DNA of 64,000 bases from assembly GCA_012932295.1 (NCBI GenBank), contig JAAONU010000002.1, positions 34,869,485 through 34,933,484 on the forward strand, given 5' to 3'. How positions within the stretch are numbered: position 1 is the stretch's first letter; each line of letters opens with the position of its first letter. A program made the position numbers and the translations under genes. Positions 25,507-36,655 of the stretch are shown here, piece by piece. The notes under the pieces were generated by a model, which worked only from the letters and a program-made list of their open reading frames with translations, had not been told where the DNA came from and ran no database searches. This stretch comes from Cyclina sinensis (taxonomy: Eukaryota; Mollusca; Bivalvia; Venerida; Veneridae).

Positions 25507-25968
25507 TTTATTGCAATACTTTTGCTGCGACATTACCATGTTTATCAAGTCCTTTATTGCAATACTTATGCAGGGACGTTACATAATTATCAAGTCGTTT
25601 ATTGCAATACTTTTGCAGAGACATTACCATATTTATCTAGCCATTTATTGCAATGCTTGGCAGGGACATTACGATATTTAACTTGTTATTAACTGCAATA
25701 CTTTTCCAGTGACATTACCATATTTATTTAGTCATTTATTGCAATACTTATGCAGGGACATTACCATATTTACCAAGCCATTTAATTGCAATACTTATGC
25801 AGCGACATTACCATATTTATCTAGCCATTTATTGCAATACTTATGCAGGGACATAATCATATTTATCTAGAAATTTATTGCAATAGTTTGCAGGGACTTT
25901 ACCATATTTATCAAGTCATTAATTTTATTGCAATACTTATGCAGGGACATTACCATATTCATCAAGTC
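25507..25968 (+). repeat. Minisatellite, about 10 x 46 bp
   Basis: Units start with TTTATTGCAATACTT and continue GCAGGGACATTACCATATTTATC. Starts are near 25507, 25553, 25598, 25644, 25686, 25735, 25781, 25828, 25874 and 25924. The period is not a multiple of three and drifts by a few bases, so the overlapping frames (25489-25692, 25843-26025) are by-products and not genes. Confidence 0.95.
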
Positions 25969-28140
25969 AATACTACCTTATTATCCTGTCATTTTAACAT
26001 TGTTTTAAATTGCGCAAGCATTTAATTCAAGTAGCTAACATTCGTTTAAAAACATGGTATATTCTACTTTATGGAAATACGTTTCTAGTATATAAACAAT
26101 TTTCGGAGGATATTTTACTTCTGAAAGGATTTTACCATATATTAATTAGATCCACCGGCCTTGCCTTCAAATAACCTGTGTGTATAACGAGTATTTATTC
26201 TGATAAACAAAAATATCTAGAGTTTAAAAAATGCTTTAGAAGATATAGTTTTGATGTTTTTTTTTTCGCCTGAATTTCCTCTGTCAGAGAAAATCATTAG
26301 CAAAACATGCTTAAAAGATATGTAACCGTGACATTATACTGTTGAGAAGACACAACAGTATAATGAACAAAGCTATGAAAATGTTATTCCTAATTCCTCG
26401 TTACATTTTGTTAACATAACAACAGTAATATTATAACAGGAAGATTCATGATAAATTAATATCATTCCTGATAAAATGTGACTGAGCATGATTCTAATAA
26501 TAAAAATGGTTATTGTGTGTGTGATGTTAATTATGAGTATTTAAGACCTGTGTTAATGTGAAGGCGTATGTTTGACAGGAATCGTAAGTTTATGACTCAT
26601 AAAAGAATAAATCATGTATGAAGTTTTGTCAAAGCAGTCTGTATCTCTACACAATCTCTATTAATAATGTAACATTTCCTTTTGTATAAACCCGAACTCA
26701 TTTAAAGTGTGGTGTGTGACTGCATTATCTCTAGTAAAATAAGCGTCTAATTCCTGTCAAAATCGTATGCCTATATAAATGATAACACAGGCTAAATTTT
26801 CTTCGATATTTCTACCTCAGTTTTTTTTTTCCTTTTTTTTGACATTAAAGTCAACAGATTCTTGCAAAGGGTACTATGTGAAGGCGTAAGCTTCAAACGG
26901 TGTAAATCTTTTCACACACTATTATTGGCAGGAAAAGCTGGGGAATTAACCGATTGGCAAACTTCATTTTTTGGGGTTATTAGAAATATGCTTTTTATGT
27001 TTAATATTTTTGATAGAGTTAGGACGATCAGGAATAGTTCAAACTGAAATAAGCGATAAATACCAGTGATGCTTCTTGGCAAGACAATTAGACGTGGGCC
27101 AAAGAAATGAGAATAAAGTAAACCAGAATTATAGTCCGTCACCATCCATGGCCCAAATGGCCGGTTAGCTTGTGTTTTTAACATGGAGAGAGCTACATGT
27201 GAACTTTGCAAATTGCGTTGTACATCCATAAAGTGCGAAATGTAAAGCAAATCCGTTAATATAACGCGTGACCCTTACGTAAGTAATAATTACACTGTAT
27301 GAAACTTTAATAGATGTGAAGCTTACTTAGATGTGAAGCTTACATAACAGAGTGGTTGAGGTTAACTATTTCTGAAACACCAAAGAAGGAATATGAGAAC
27401 GAGGTAGTTACTTTTTCTACGAGGAAATAGACTAAGATTGTTTATTTACTAGCCTATCAAGATTATGTATCTTTATAGAACATACTTTCATTATATTGTG
27501 GAATGAATGACAAAATTGACATATAGAATAAATTAGGGGTAAGAGAACTGAAGTTTATTTGTGACAGTGCTAACTTCCATTAAGTAAGAAACATTTTCAG
27601 TCGGGGTAGAAACGGTTTGCTGTTGCCTTTTTCTTTATTATAAAAACAGTTAAGCTTTTGAAGTACTAATTTGAATACTGATTTTATACTGATAAACGAT
27701 AGAATTATGTTACTGCCTGTAGAAAACTCGAACCGTAAATTTAAATAACCGAGTACAATAAATTATAGTTCGTCATATGATAACATTATTTTGTAAGATG
27801 AATAAGAGGGTTAAAAACAGTCCCTTCCAAGAAATGTTAATTTAAATGTATGTTTCTGTTCGTGTGAATGCTTCGAACGGATTGGGTGGATGTGGTAAAG
27901 ATATATACAAACGCAGTCCTAGACAGAAAGATTTTAAATTGAACTGAAGAAGAGGGGTAGATAATTTCCCTTTTTACTTTGGAATACTAGTAAAGTACAA
28001 GTATTTGTTACAGTTATAATATTCAAGTGTTTTATTTCTTTAGCTTGAAGTGCCTCTTGTGTAGCTGCGTGTGTCTGAAGGGTTTATAAACTAATATTAT
28101 CTCAATGAAAAAAATATTTGAAACACACTTATACGATTTT
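25969..28140. other. Non-coding stretch
   Basis: The hairpin at 26332-26365 and a T-rich tract near 26820-26842 are the only features. A 112-codon minus-strand frame at 26912-27250 is unrecognised. Confidence 0.45.
26332..26365. repeat. Perfect 13-bp hairpin
   Basis: CATTATACTGTTG (26332-26344) and CAACAGTATAATG (26353-26365) are perfect reverse complements with an 8-base loop. No poly-U tract or gene is attached, so a role as terminator or miRNA precursor is unsupported. Confidence 0.85.
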
Positions 28141-28354
28141 TGTTCTAGTATTACTTACTAGAACAAATATTGCTTACTAGAACAAGTATTGCCTACTGAA
28201 CAAGTATTTCTTACTAGAAAAAGTATGGACACGTATTGCTTACAAGAGCAAGTATTGCTTTCTAGAACAAGTATTGCTTACTAGAACAAGTATTGCCTAC
28301 TGAACAAGTATTTCTTACTAGAAAAAGTATGGACACGTATTGCTTACAAGAGCA
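28141..28354 (+). repeat. Minisatellite, 19/20-bp units in a 104-bp higher-order repeat
   Basis: The basic unit is like GCTTACTAGAACAAGTATT. A block containing GCCTACTGAACAAGTA, TTTCTTACTAGAAAAAG and TATGGACACGTATTGC is repeated with a 104-bp offset (GCCTACTG at 28191 and 28295). The 62-codon frame at 28293-28481 starts inside the array and is not credible. Confidence 0.9.
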
Positions 28355-30079
28355 AAACGAAAAACAGAAAGCAGTCATCAAGCGGGAGTTAAATAAGTTA
28401 CAAGAATGTGTTTCCTATGTTAAAATAAATAGAAATTTCAAACTTTACTTCTTGATTTTAGCAGTTTACATCTTCATTTAGGATTAAAAACTGTAAAACA
28501 TTTTTGCTTGTTTTTTTCCAAAGAAAACAGTGTTTCTTCAAATCCGAATTGTATATTATAAAAGAGTTTAATAATTTTTCTCACAAGTGTAAGACTAAAA
28601 AGTGTTTGAACACATACATTTTATCTGATGTCTGATCGCGAGTGTTGCTAAATGGTTCGTTCATAAGCTTTTCGTGGACTGCTTCTAAAATGTTAAGTGC
28701 TTACCTGTCATTTAATTCTCTTAAATCATAAGCCAATATCTTCTGTTTGCTAGTAAAGTTTCTTGTGTGTTACTTACATACGATGGATACAATTTTCTCA
28801 ATTGATTTGGTACTTACAAGTGCGCATGTGTGTTGTAAAATGCGGCAGTTGTGAAACTTCTATAATAGTTTGAACGTTTCAAGAACAAAGTCGGCCAGGA
28901 AATGATCAGGATTAAAAACTAAACAAATCTAGTTGCTATTTAAAACAAACGACAGGCATGATATTTGACGACAATTTTGGACCTTTCAAATTATCCTGAT
29001 AACAAGTAATTCAAAGATGCAGAGCATAACTTTAATCGGGTATCAACAGACTCTTTTTATATGCATGTACGTGTTCGTGGTCAAACTATATCTTTCTGTT
29101 GTTTTGTTAAAAATGAGGGTCCAGGGATCCGTCCACAGGTTTTCTACTGTTGGCCAGTTTAACATAAAAAACACTATCAGTCTGATATCTTTTTAACATC
29201 TATTTAGCGGTTAAAAGATTTGTAGCGCTAGAGTTATTTTAAAACATTTATAAGATAGATAACTTACTAGTTAAATGTTTTATTTATATTTGCAGATGAC
29301 AGTGACATGTTGCAATCACTAAAATTATGTAAGTATTACACTAGCTTGTTGATTTTGCTTCTCATTCTTTACGAGAAGTTTTTTATCGTTTACTACTAAC
29401 ACATTGTTCACAGTCACAACATCTTGTCAGCGATAGCGATTTACGTAATCTGACCAAAATTCCATAATTCGTTCAAACAACGGCTAATAAAACAGGGAAT
29501 GACTTTTAGTCAGTCGTTTTCAAAATTTAGGAGTTTTTCTTAAACAGCTACTATCCTCTCCGTCTTACATTTAAATCATTCTCTGAAAACCATCCGAGAT
29601 AATATGTTCTCCCTTTGCATAGGATCTAATACCCATCTGTACCAAAACGAATGCTAGAGAGTAACTTTGCAGTTAAGCTAGTTTTTCATCACAGGGTATG
29701 TAACATAAAAATGCAGATCATTTTAAAATCATGCGAGGCACAAGAAAATGTAATTGAAGCTGAAGTACCATACACTCGTCGAGAATTTTTCTTCCTTGAT
29801 ATTTTTTTTTATTTCATGTCGAGTAAAGTGGGCAAGAAATACTTATTCTCACAATTATTCCAAAAAGGAAAAAGTTGACTAAAACTGACGAATTTAAAGA
29901 CACTTTTATAAGAATGATGTCGGAGCCAGAACAAGGATTTGAAACAATTATGTACGTAAATTGGCATACTGTGAATATCTGGCACATTTTCACAAAGAAC
30001 TTCGCATTAAGGACAATAGAAACAGGTTTTAATTTCATAAATTTAATGTATACAACTTGTTCTTGTTTGTTCTTATGAT
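28355..30079. other. Non-coding stretch
   Basis: Apart from the micro-exon-like segment at 29296-29328, I see nothing. Overlapping frames at 29651-30078 on both strands are unrecognised. Confidence 0.45.
29296..29328 (+). other. Micro-exon-like segment with splice-like borders (33 bp)
   Basis: It is preceded by TTTATATTTGCAG and followed by GTAAGTATT. In phase 2 it reads DSDMLQSLKL. Its first ten bases differ from those of 4156-4202 at one position and share its reading phase. This is suggestive of duplicated micro-exons but untested. Confidence 0.15.
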
Positions 30080-30215
30080 AACCTGCTGAGGCAAGTGTGA
30101 GGTTTGTGCACCGTAGAACCTGGTTTAAATCCCGAGTGGCTAATGTTTTGCCATTGACTGTTCCAAGGCGGTAACCCCTCGGGTTCTTATTTTCGTTAAT
30201 TGTTTATGGCGTTCT
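30080..30215 (+). mobile_element. Possible SINE relic (tRNA-like head)
   Basis: GGTTTAAATCC (near 30122-30132) resembles the RNA polymerase III B box GGTTCRANYCC. It is followed by a GC-richer body with GTTCCAAGGCGGTAACCCC and then T-rich sequence. A GAGGCAAGTGTGAGG block upstream could be a weak A box. tRNA-derived SINEs have this order. I see no second copy in the window and no target-site duplication, so this is tentative. Confidence 0.35.
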
Positions 30216-32928
30216 TCTCCCTTTTTTAATTGATCAATAAATGAATTTACGTTATCTTTTCATCTACTTTTGACTGTGTAGGGAGGCTGTGTTTTTTTCT
30301 TGATATGTTTTTCCCACTTTTTCCTTCAATTCATCTGCCTGAATTAAGAGGGCAATAGGGCTCATTAAAATTCTCTGCTTTGTATCCATGTACAGGGAAC
30401 CGATTTTTTTATATTTTTATCATTTGATAAAATCCTTTGGTACTTGAAATGTAATTGAAATTTCATGGCATACAGTTGGTATACATTTATGTGTTACAAA
30501 TGATGGATATCTGGCACAATATAACATGCATTAAGTACTGGGAAGGCGATAGACACATCGATTAGGTGACCTAGATATTGAGATGCCAAAAGATTAAGGA
30601 GAGTTCTGATAGCTGATTGACATGAGAACAACAACTTACGTGCAAACTAAACTTGTCGAACAAATGAATCATAGATGACGATGTTCTTAAATACTTGCAA
30701 AACTACTTGTAAAAATACTTGTAAAAATACTTGCAAAACTACTTGTAAAATACTTGTAAAAGGCAGACCTAATTACATAAAGCGTTCTTATTGAGAGTAG
30801 CAGTATTGAGAAAATGATTATAACACATTGTAGATAAGGATAAAGTAAAATGTTTGAAATTTGAAGCCATTCTTTTGCATCGAATTTATGCATTATGTAG
30901 AAAATAATTTACTCTCCTGCGCATCGATCGAATGTTTCACTTTCTTACCTCTGCTAAAATTCAATTTTCAGAACGATATTTTTATTTTTAGACAGGAAAA
31001 TCCACAGTTACTTTTCAGCCAATCAGTGACTAGCTTACAACGAAATTTCCATACATACAATTGACAACCCAAAATGTAAACAAACAATGCATGTCTGCAT
31101 GTTACTTACGTACTTCACTTTTCAAAGTGATTTTTAATATGTATACGTAAATAAACCAGAAAAACTATCAAAAAGGTTAAAATCATGATGGTATGGTTGT
31201 TTTTAGAGTTTTAATTGCTGTATTAAGATGTTTACGTAAACGCATAGTTGAAATGTGTTTACACAATTGTCAGAAAACAGCCGTCTATTTATAACTTTTG
31301 GAATCACATGATCGTTTAAACTAATGAAAAATGGTTTAAAGATTTTTCGGTTTAGGGAATATTGGTGCACTTTCATTGGTTGCTTAAAAGTTCATTGTAA
31401 AGGTCAATATCATATATCTACTCTTATTAAAGCAGCGGTGTGAAGTAACGGTAGTGTACTCATTTAGCTGCTTAGGGAGCGTAAAAATAATTGTAGAAAA
31501 TGTTTTGTTTAGAAAAAAATCATACAGAACAAACAAGTGTCAGCATTCACAGGGGAATATGTTTTTTCCTGTGCAGTCAAACGTATAGCTTATAGAAATA
31601 GTTATAACAACGCGATTCCAAAACAGAACATAATGCAAATATGACATGAATATGACGTATGCGTCGCGTAAAACTCACTTTGTGTCAGGTTATATATATT
31701 TTTTTCTAATATAAATCTTTCGATCAAGATATCAATCCTGTATTGGTAAGATTTGATCTGTTGTGAAAACCAATTTTCTCCTGAAATCACGTGACCATTT
31801 ATACTTTTTCTTTCTAAATTCATATGTGTAAAGAAGGCAGACGACTTTTTTCCAATAAATGCTCGCAGGATAATGTACGAGTACGTATGAGTGACAACTT
31901 AAGAAGCCGTTTGCTATGACCTTTACAGTTCAAATACCTCTATTTCCTGGCCATTATACTTGGATATTCTTTGACCTTTTGTATCTTATATCTGCTAGAA
32001 ACAAAGAAGATGGACTGCGCAAAGGAATACTAACTGACCTGATCAATATGAAAGATTTTTGTTTTGTAATTCCACGGCAAAACTGTCCGTTATTTGTGAG
32101 CAAACGTGTAATTAAGGCTGGTATTTCAGGAATAATTGACTATTCGTCTTTTTTTCCTTATTACTTCATTTTTTTTTCGTTTGTATGTGACACGTGAAAC
32201 TAAGAATAAACCTCCTCACTGTCAGGAACATTGTCTTCATCTGCATACTACAAATATCAATTTCCTCTTCACGTGAAACTATCAGAAAGTCGTGTATGCT
32301 GTTTGAATGACCATTTTGTGCGATATCATGGTATAATAATCGTTGAACCCGTTCGTTCAATATGAATGTACTAAAACACAGGAGAACTCAGAAATCAGGA
32401 TCGATTTGAAATCTTGAGCAAACATGCAACCAGTCAACAGAGAAAAGTTGAAGAGTTCTCTCTATATAGATACGTTTAAATCCAGAATATTCATTACAAA
32501 AATAAAGCCAACGAAAGCTTTTGAACATATCCGTCTTGTAAATAAAACTTATGTAATTTCTAATACATTTACGATTTTGTTTTACATTAAATCTTTTGTT
32601 TTTCAGCAAAAGATTTTTAGCTCAAGGCTCACGACAAAGTTTTTTAAAGTCCTATACGTACTTCCTAAGACCTTTCAATACAACATTGTGTTTTTCTTTT
32701 CAAACGAAACTTGCTGGATCAAGTTTCCATTAGCCAAGAAATTTTAAACAAGATTTAAGTCTACGCAATTAATCTTTATAGATTTTTGGTTAATAATTTC
32801 TCCGGGAATAAGTGTTTCTGAAACACTTTTTTCTCCTTTTGCTTCTGTCTTCAAGAAATAAGTTACTTCAAGGACGAGGTTCTCTTACAAAGATAAAATA
32901 CACAGAAATAATTTTACAACAACATTTT
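30216..32928. other. Non-coding stretch
   Basis: It includes the small tandem repeat at 30689-30762. The frames at 31916-32197 and 32424-32747 are unrecognised. I see no gene. Confidence 0.45.
30689..30762 (+). repeat. Short tandem repeat of ACTTG(C/T)AAAA units
   Basis: Six units of about 11-14 bp, alternating AATACTTG and AACTACTTG followed by CAAA or TAAA. Confidence 0.85.
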
Positions 32929-33155
32929 TAACCCATTTATGCTCAATTGATTATACCATCCTTGTTAGTTGGACGAGTCCATTTTCAATTAAAAGTATTT
33001 ATGGTATAAATTTTCAGTTTCATTCTATTTAGGCAAGGAAGTCCTTTATGAAAACAGTGTAGACCCAGATCAGACGCTGCATATTGAGGCCTCTGATCTG
33101 GGTCTGTACTGTTTGCCAATGTCTAATTTTGCTGACACTTGGCATTAATGGGTTA
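32929..33155. mobile_element. 227-bp TA-flanked MITE (mariner-like ends)
   Basis: The ends are TAACCCATTTATGC (from 32929) and GCATTAATGGGTTA (to 33155), inverted repeats matching at 13 of 14 positions including the TA. The flanking TA dinucleotides fit the target-site duplication of the Tc1/mariner superfamily. Inside is a perfect 14-bp hairpin, AGACCCAGATCAGA (33061-33074) with TCTGATCTGGGTCT (33092-33105), 17-base loop. It has no transposase and would depend on one encoded elsewhere. Elements with CCCATTTATGC ends and a GACCC...GGGTC hairpin are, as I recall, common in bivalve genomes. Confidence 0.8.
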
Positions 33156-36100
33156 TGTCTAAAAGCAAACAATACTCAAGAGTGTTAATTCAGAAACGGT
33201 TGTGTTATAGCATATACATTGAGGAGTTTAACATTAGATATCAACTCTGAATAATCCATTATTATTTGCAGCAGTTTTTTCTGTCTCTTCAGATTTCGTA
33301 ACAAAGAGTTTACTTGTTTAAAGTTTTAAAAAAACTATCAAATAATCTTTCGTCTGAGAAGGAAAGTAGGTTCCGACATCATGGCTATTATTTCGCTGTA
33401 TTTTATGCGGAAAATGTTTCACAACGTCATTAGTTTGTAATTGCTATTGACATTACGTCGCATGGGGCCAACATTACACTTATCAAGAAGCGCTAAATCA
33501 CATTTGGAACCTTGCAGACGTACCTATCGCTCTGTTGGGTACTTTAAGGCTATATTAAACACGTACTAAGAAATTGCAACACGACGCATTTATGTACCTG
33601 TCTAAGCAAATATTAGTGACAAAAGAAGTTACTGTAATTGAATTTAATATATTGTACGGTCCGTGCTATTTTCTTTTTTATCTTTACACCTCTAAAGAGG
33701 CAAGAGACAATTTTGAAAAGTAGAAAGTACTTCACTTCTTAAATAATTAGTCAGTTTGGGTTATATGTTAATACTACCAGCTTGTGTTTCAAGAAAACCA
33801 GTTTTTTAAAAATTAATCCACTAACAATAAATTGATGGAGATAAGAACAGTCAGTTTGAATCACATAATATTTAATTGCCTAAAAAAACAACTCGAAAAT
33901 GAATGCTGACAAAAAAAAGTCAGTAAATATATTTTCAAGGGAATGTAGCCATTTTTGATCTTCACGCTTAATTGCGAGCCTATTTGACAGACAAAATGTG
34001 CAATAAATGGCGGGCTGACATGAGCACTTCACTTTTGACATTTGCCCATCTCTCCCCAACTAGCAATCTAAAGCACTCGACAAAACATATTACCGAGAAA
34101 GGATGTTTCAGATATGCCAATAACGCTACCGACCTTTAGTCGCACATGTACAAATATTGTTTATTCGTCGGACGTTACGCCGCAGCTGCGTGTGTAAAAT
34201 ATCCGGTGAATTCCTTTAACTAATGGATTGTATTGAAGAATTCAATGATTTTGTCTCAGTTGTTAAGGATATTCAATCAGTTTGAAGGTTTTACGAGAAT
34301 TTCTTTTTTTATCCTAGGAATATTGATCATGTGCCTCAGAGAAATGCATGAGTGTGCATCGATACCATCAGTCGGGGGTAACTGCTCGTTCACGTATGCC
34401 GGTATTTCCGCGACAAAACATCGAAACGTTTTTAATGGAATCTGATTTCATATTCAGTATCGAAATGCAATCTATTCGGAATTATTTGAACGTGTTGTAA
34501 AATTAATTTTGTTTAAGAAAAAAAGTGACAGTTCAGGATAGCTGCTAAATTGACCGTGTTGAGAACATGGTAGAATTCGCTAAAAATCGAGGGAACAGAT
34601 TTTACCATTACCGCTAATGAACAAGATAGCCATGGTTGAATAGACAATACCTTGTATGCAGGAAACAATCTTGTCCTGTCCACATGATAGGAATTATGAA
34701 TAATTCAAACGGGCTATATGTTTCAACGTTAATCAATTACAGAAAGACGGTCATTGACTTTTTGTGCTCTTTTTATTTATCCAAAGTAAACAAAGAGGGA
34801 TTGTTTTTACTCATTTAGAATACGTAACACCTCGGAGGTATTAAAGAACTGTTAGAAAACTTAATTAAACAGTTTTTGAGGCTAGACAGAAAGGGAAACA
34901 TGTATATTTGATAAGTTTACGCTATCTCTTGAAGAAATGGAACAGGAATTGTAAATATTTTATTTATTTCAAACGTACGACATATAACTGTTTTGTTTTA
35001 GACAGGAAATCTGATGTTTATAAGAATAAAATGGAAATTGTTTAACACTGTTTTAAATAGTGGTACTAATTCAATATGAAAGGATTTTATTTGGGAGAAA
35101 AAGAACAAACATAAAAAATCTCTAGTTCTAAAACTCTCTACAGAAAAGTTATTGTCTGGTAAGTGATTTTCTATTTTGATTTAAAAACTTAGTTTCTGAT
35201 ATAAAATGTCGCAAACTTGAGCGATTGCCACGGCCAAATGTTGTTTTTTGTCGCAGTAACTTGGGTTAAAGTACTTGAAAAAAAAGTTCAAAATTGTTCA
35301 ACATCCAGCTAATATCTTTAATTCTAACGGAGACCTTTAACTCATCTAACCTATCTTAAAAACGTATCATTCAGTTATTCATGTTTATAAAATTCATTTT
35401 CCCCTTTAATTTTCTTATGTTGAGACCCATGTTATTTCATTCATCCATGCCAGAATTCTCAGTCCATACTTTTGTGTCTATCTAATACAAAGCGAAGCAA
35501 TCAAATACATTGTCGATCAATAGTCTAAAACAGCATAAGATTTATTTTCCTTCTTTTTCTTTTTTTATAAATAATTTTTAAACAGTTAAATAAACTGCAT
35601 TTTCCAAACACTTGTCCTTTGAACAAAGTCTTTGATACCTAATTAAGCGTTTAACAATTACCTTTAAAAAACATTACGATTCTAAAATGTAATGAGAAAT
35701 TCTTAGATTTTTCATAAAGTCAAATAGATATTTAAGCTGCCGACTCTAATAGGGACTTCTTTCAAAATTCTATATTTCAGTAAAGCCAAAAAAAAAAGAG
35801 AAAAGCTTTGGCGAGCATGTAACGCATTTTGAAAGTGTTACGATATAGCATTATTCTACCCCCATTCAGACTCATGACGGGATTATATAAAATCAGCTCT
35901 ATTTTTGTTATGGTTTTATCTGCCTTTGCAAATTGAACCAAATAAAGCTGGAGCCAAGCGTTTACTGTACAAAATATATCTGGAGAAAAAAATGCAAAGC
36001 GGCACAACACCCCAAGATTCCTACTTTATCTTCCAAAATCAATACAACGTATTTGGGACCTTTAGACAGAATTGGTGAATTATTTACGTTCAATTGCCAG

Positions 36101-36655
36101 ATTTCTTAAACAGGATGCAGAAATCGATAGGTGACGTTCAGCTTGCCCAATCGCCGCCGCTTTATTGCCCAAAGAAAAGATAAATCATCTAATACTTACA
36201 GAAATTTCCAAGTTCTTTGTAACTTTATACAGTCAGCTCAATCTAGCTGTCTACGCTTTGCACAGATATATGCAAATGTAGATTATTCCTTGTAAATACT
36301 GAGTTTCATGCACAAAAGTTACTTTTTTAAATCTCAGATAAAATATAGTTTATGCTACTGGTTTAATGTTATAATTGTCGACGGCACTTACCGTAATTTG
36401 TCATTTTTATCGTTTATTTCATTTCTTCTGATAAATGCCGAAAAGAAAGCATTATGTATTAAAGCTCTGTGTCCATGGTTGCTCAGACGGTGCTGCTTTA
36501 CGTTATCAATTTCAGTACTAGACAAATACCATATAAAAAAAAGACACGCCATTATTAGAATAAAACATTCCTCCATTGTTTTCAGACATTTGGGTGTACG
36601 TTGAATAATCAGTTACGCCAGATTAGTAAATTTCATAGAGTGTGTTGATTTTTTG
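33156..36655. other. Long non-coding stretch
   Basis: I see no gene or repeat array. A 15-bp segment at 35144-35158 lies between CTCTCTACAG and GTAAGTG. The 98-codon plus frame and 62-codon minus frame at 36308-36604 overlap each other and are unrecognised. Confidence 0.45.

Noticed and set aside
25489..26025. Frames within the 46-bp array, with repeated tyrosine- and asparagine-containing stretches
   Set aside because: The array period is not a multiple of three and has indels, so the peptide repeats come from the DNA repeat and are not maintained.
26912..27250. 112-codon minus-strand frame overlapping a plus-strand frame
   Set aside because: Frames on both strands overlap, with no family resemblance.
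32424..32747. 107-codon plus-strand frame
   Set aside because: It is overlapped by an opposite-strand frame; composition follows the AT bias and no motif is visible.
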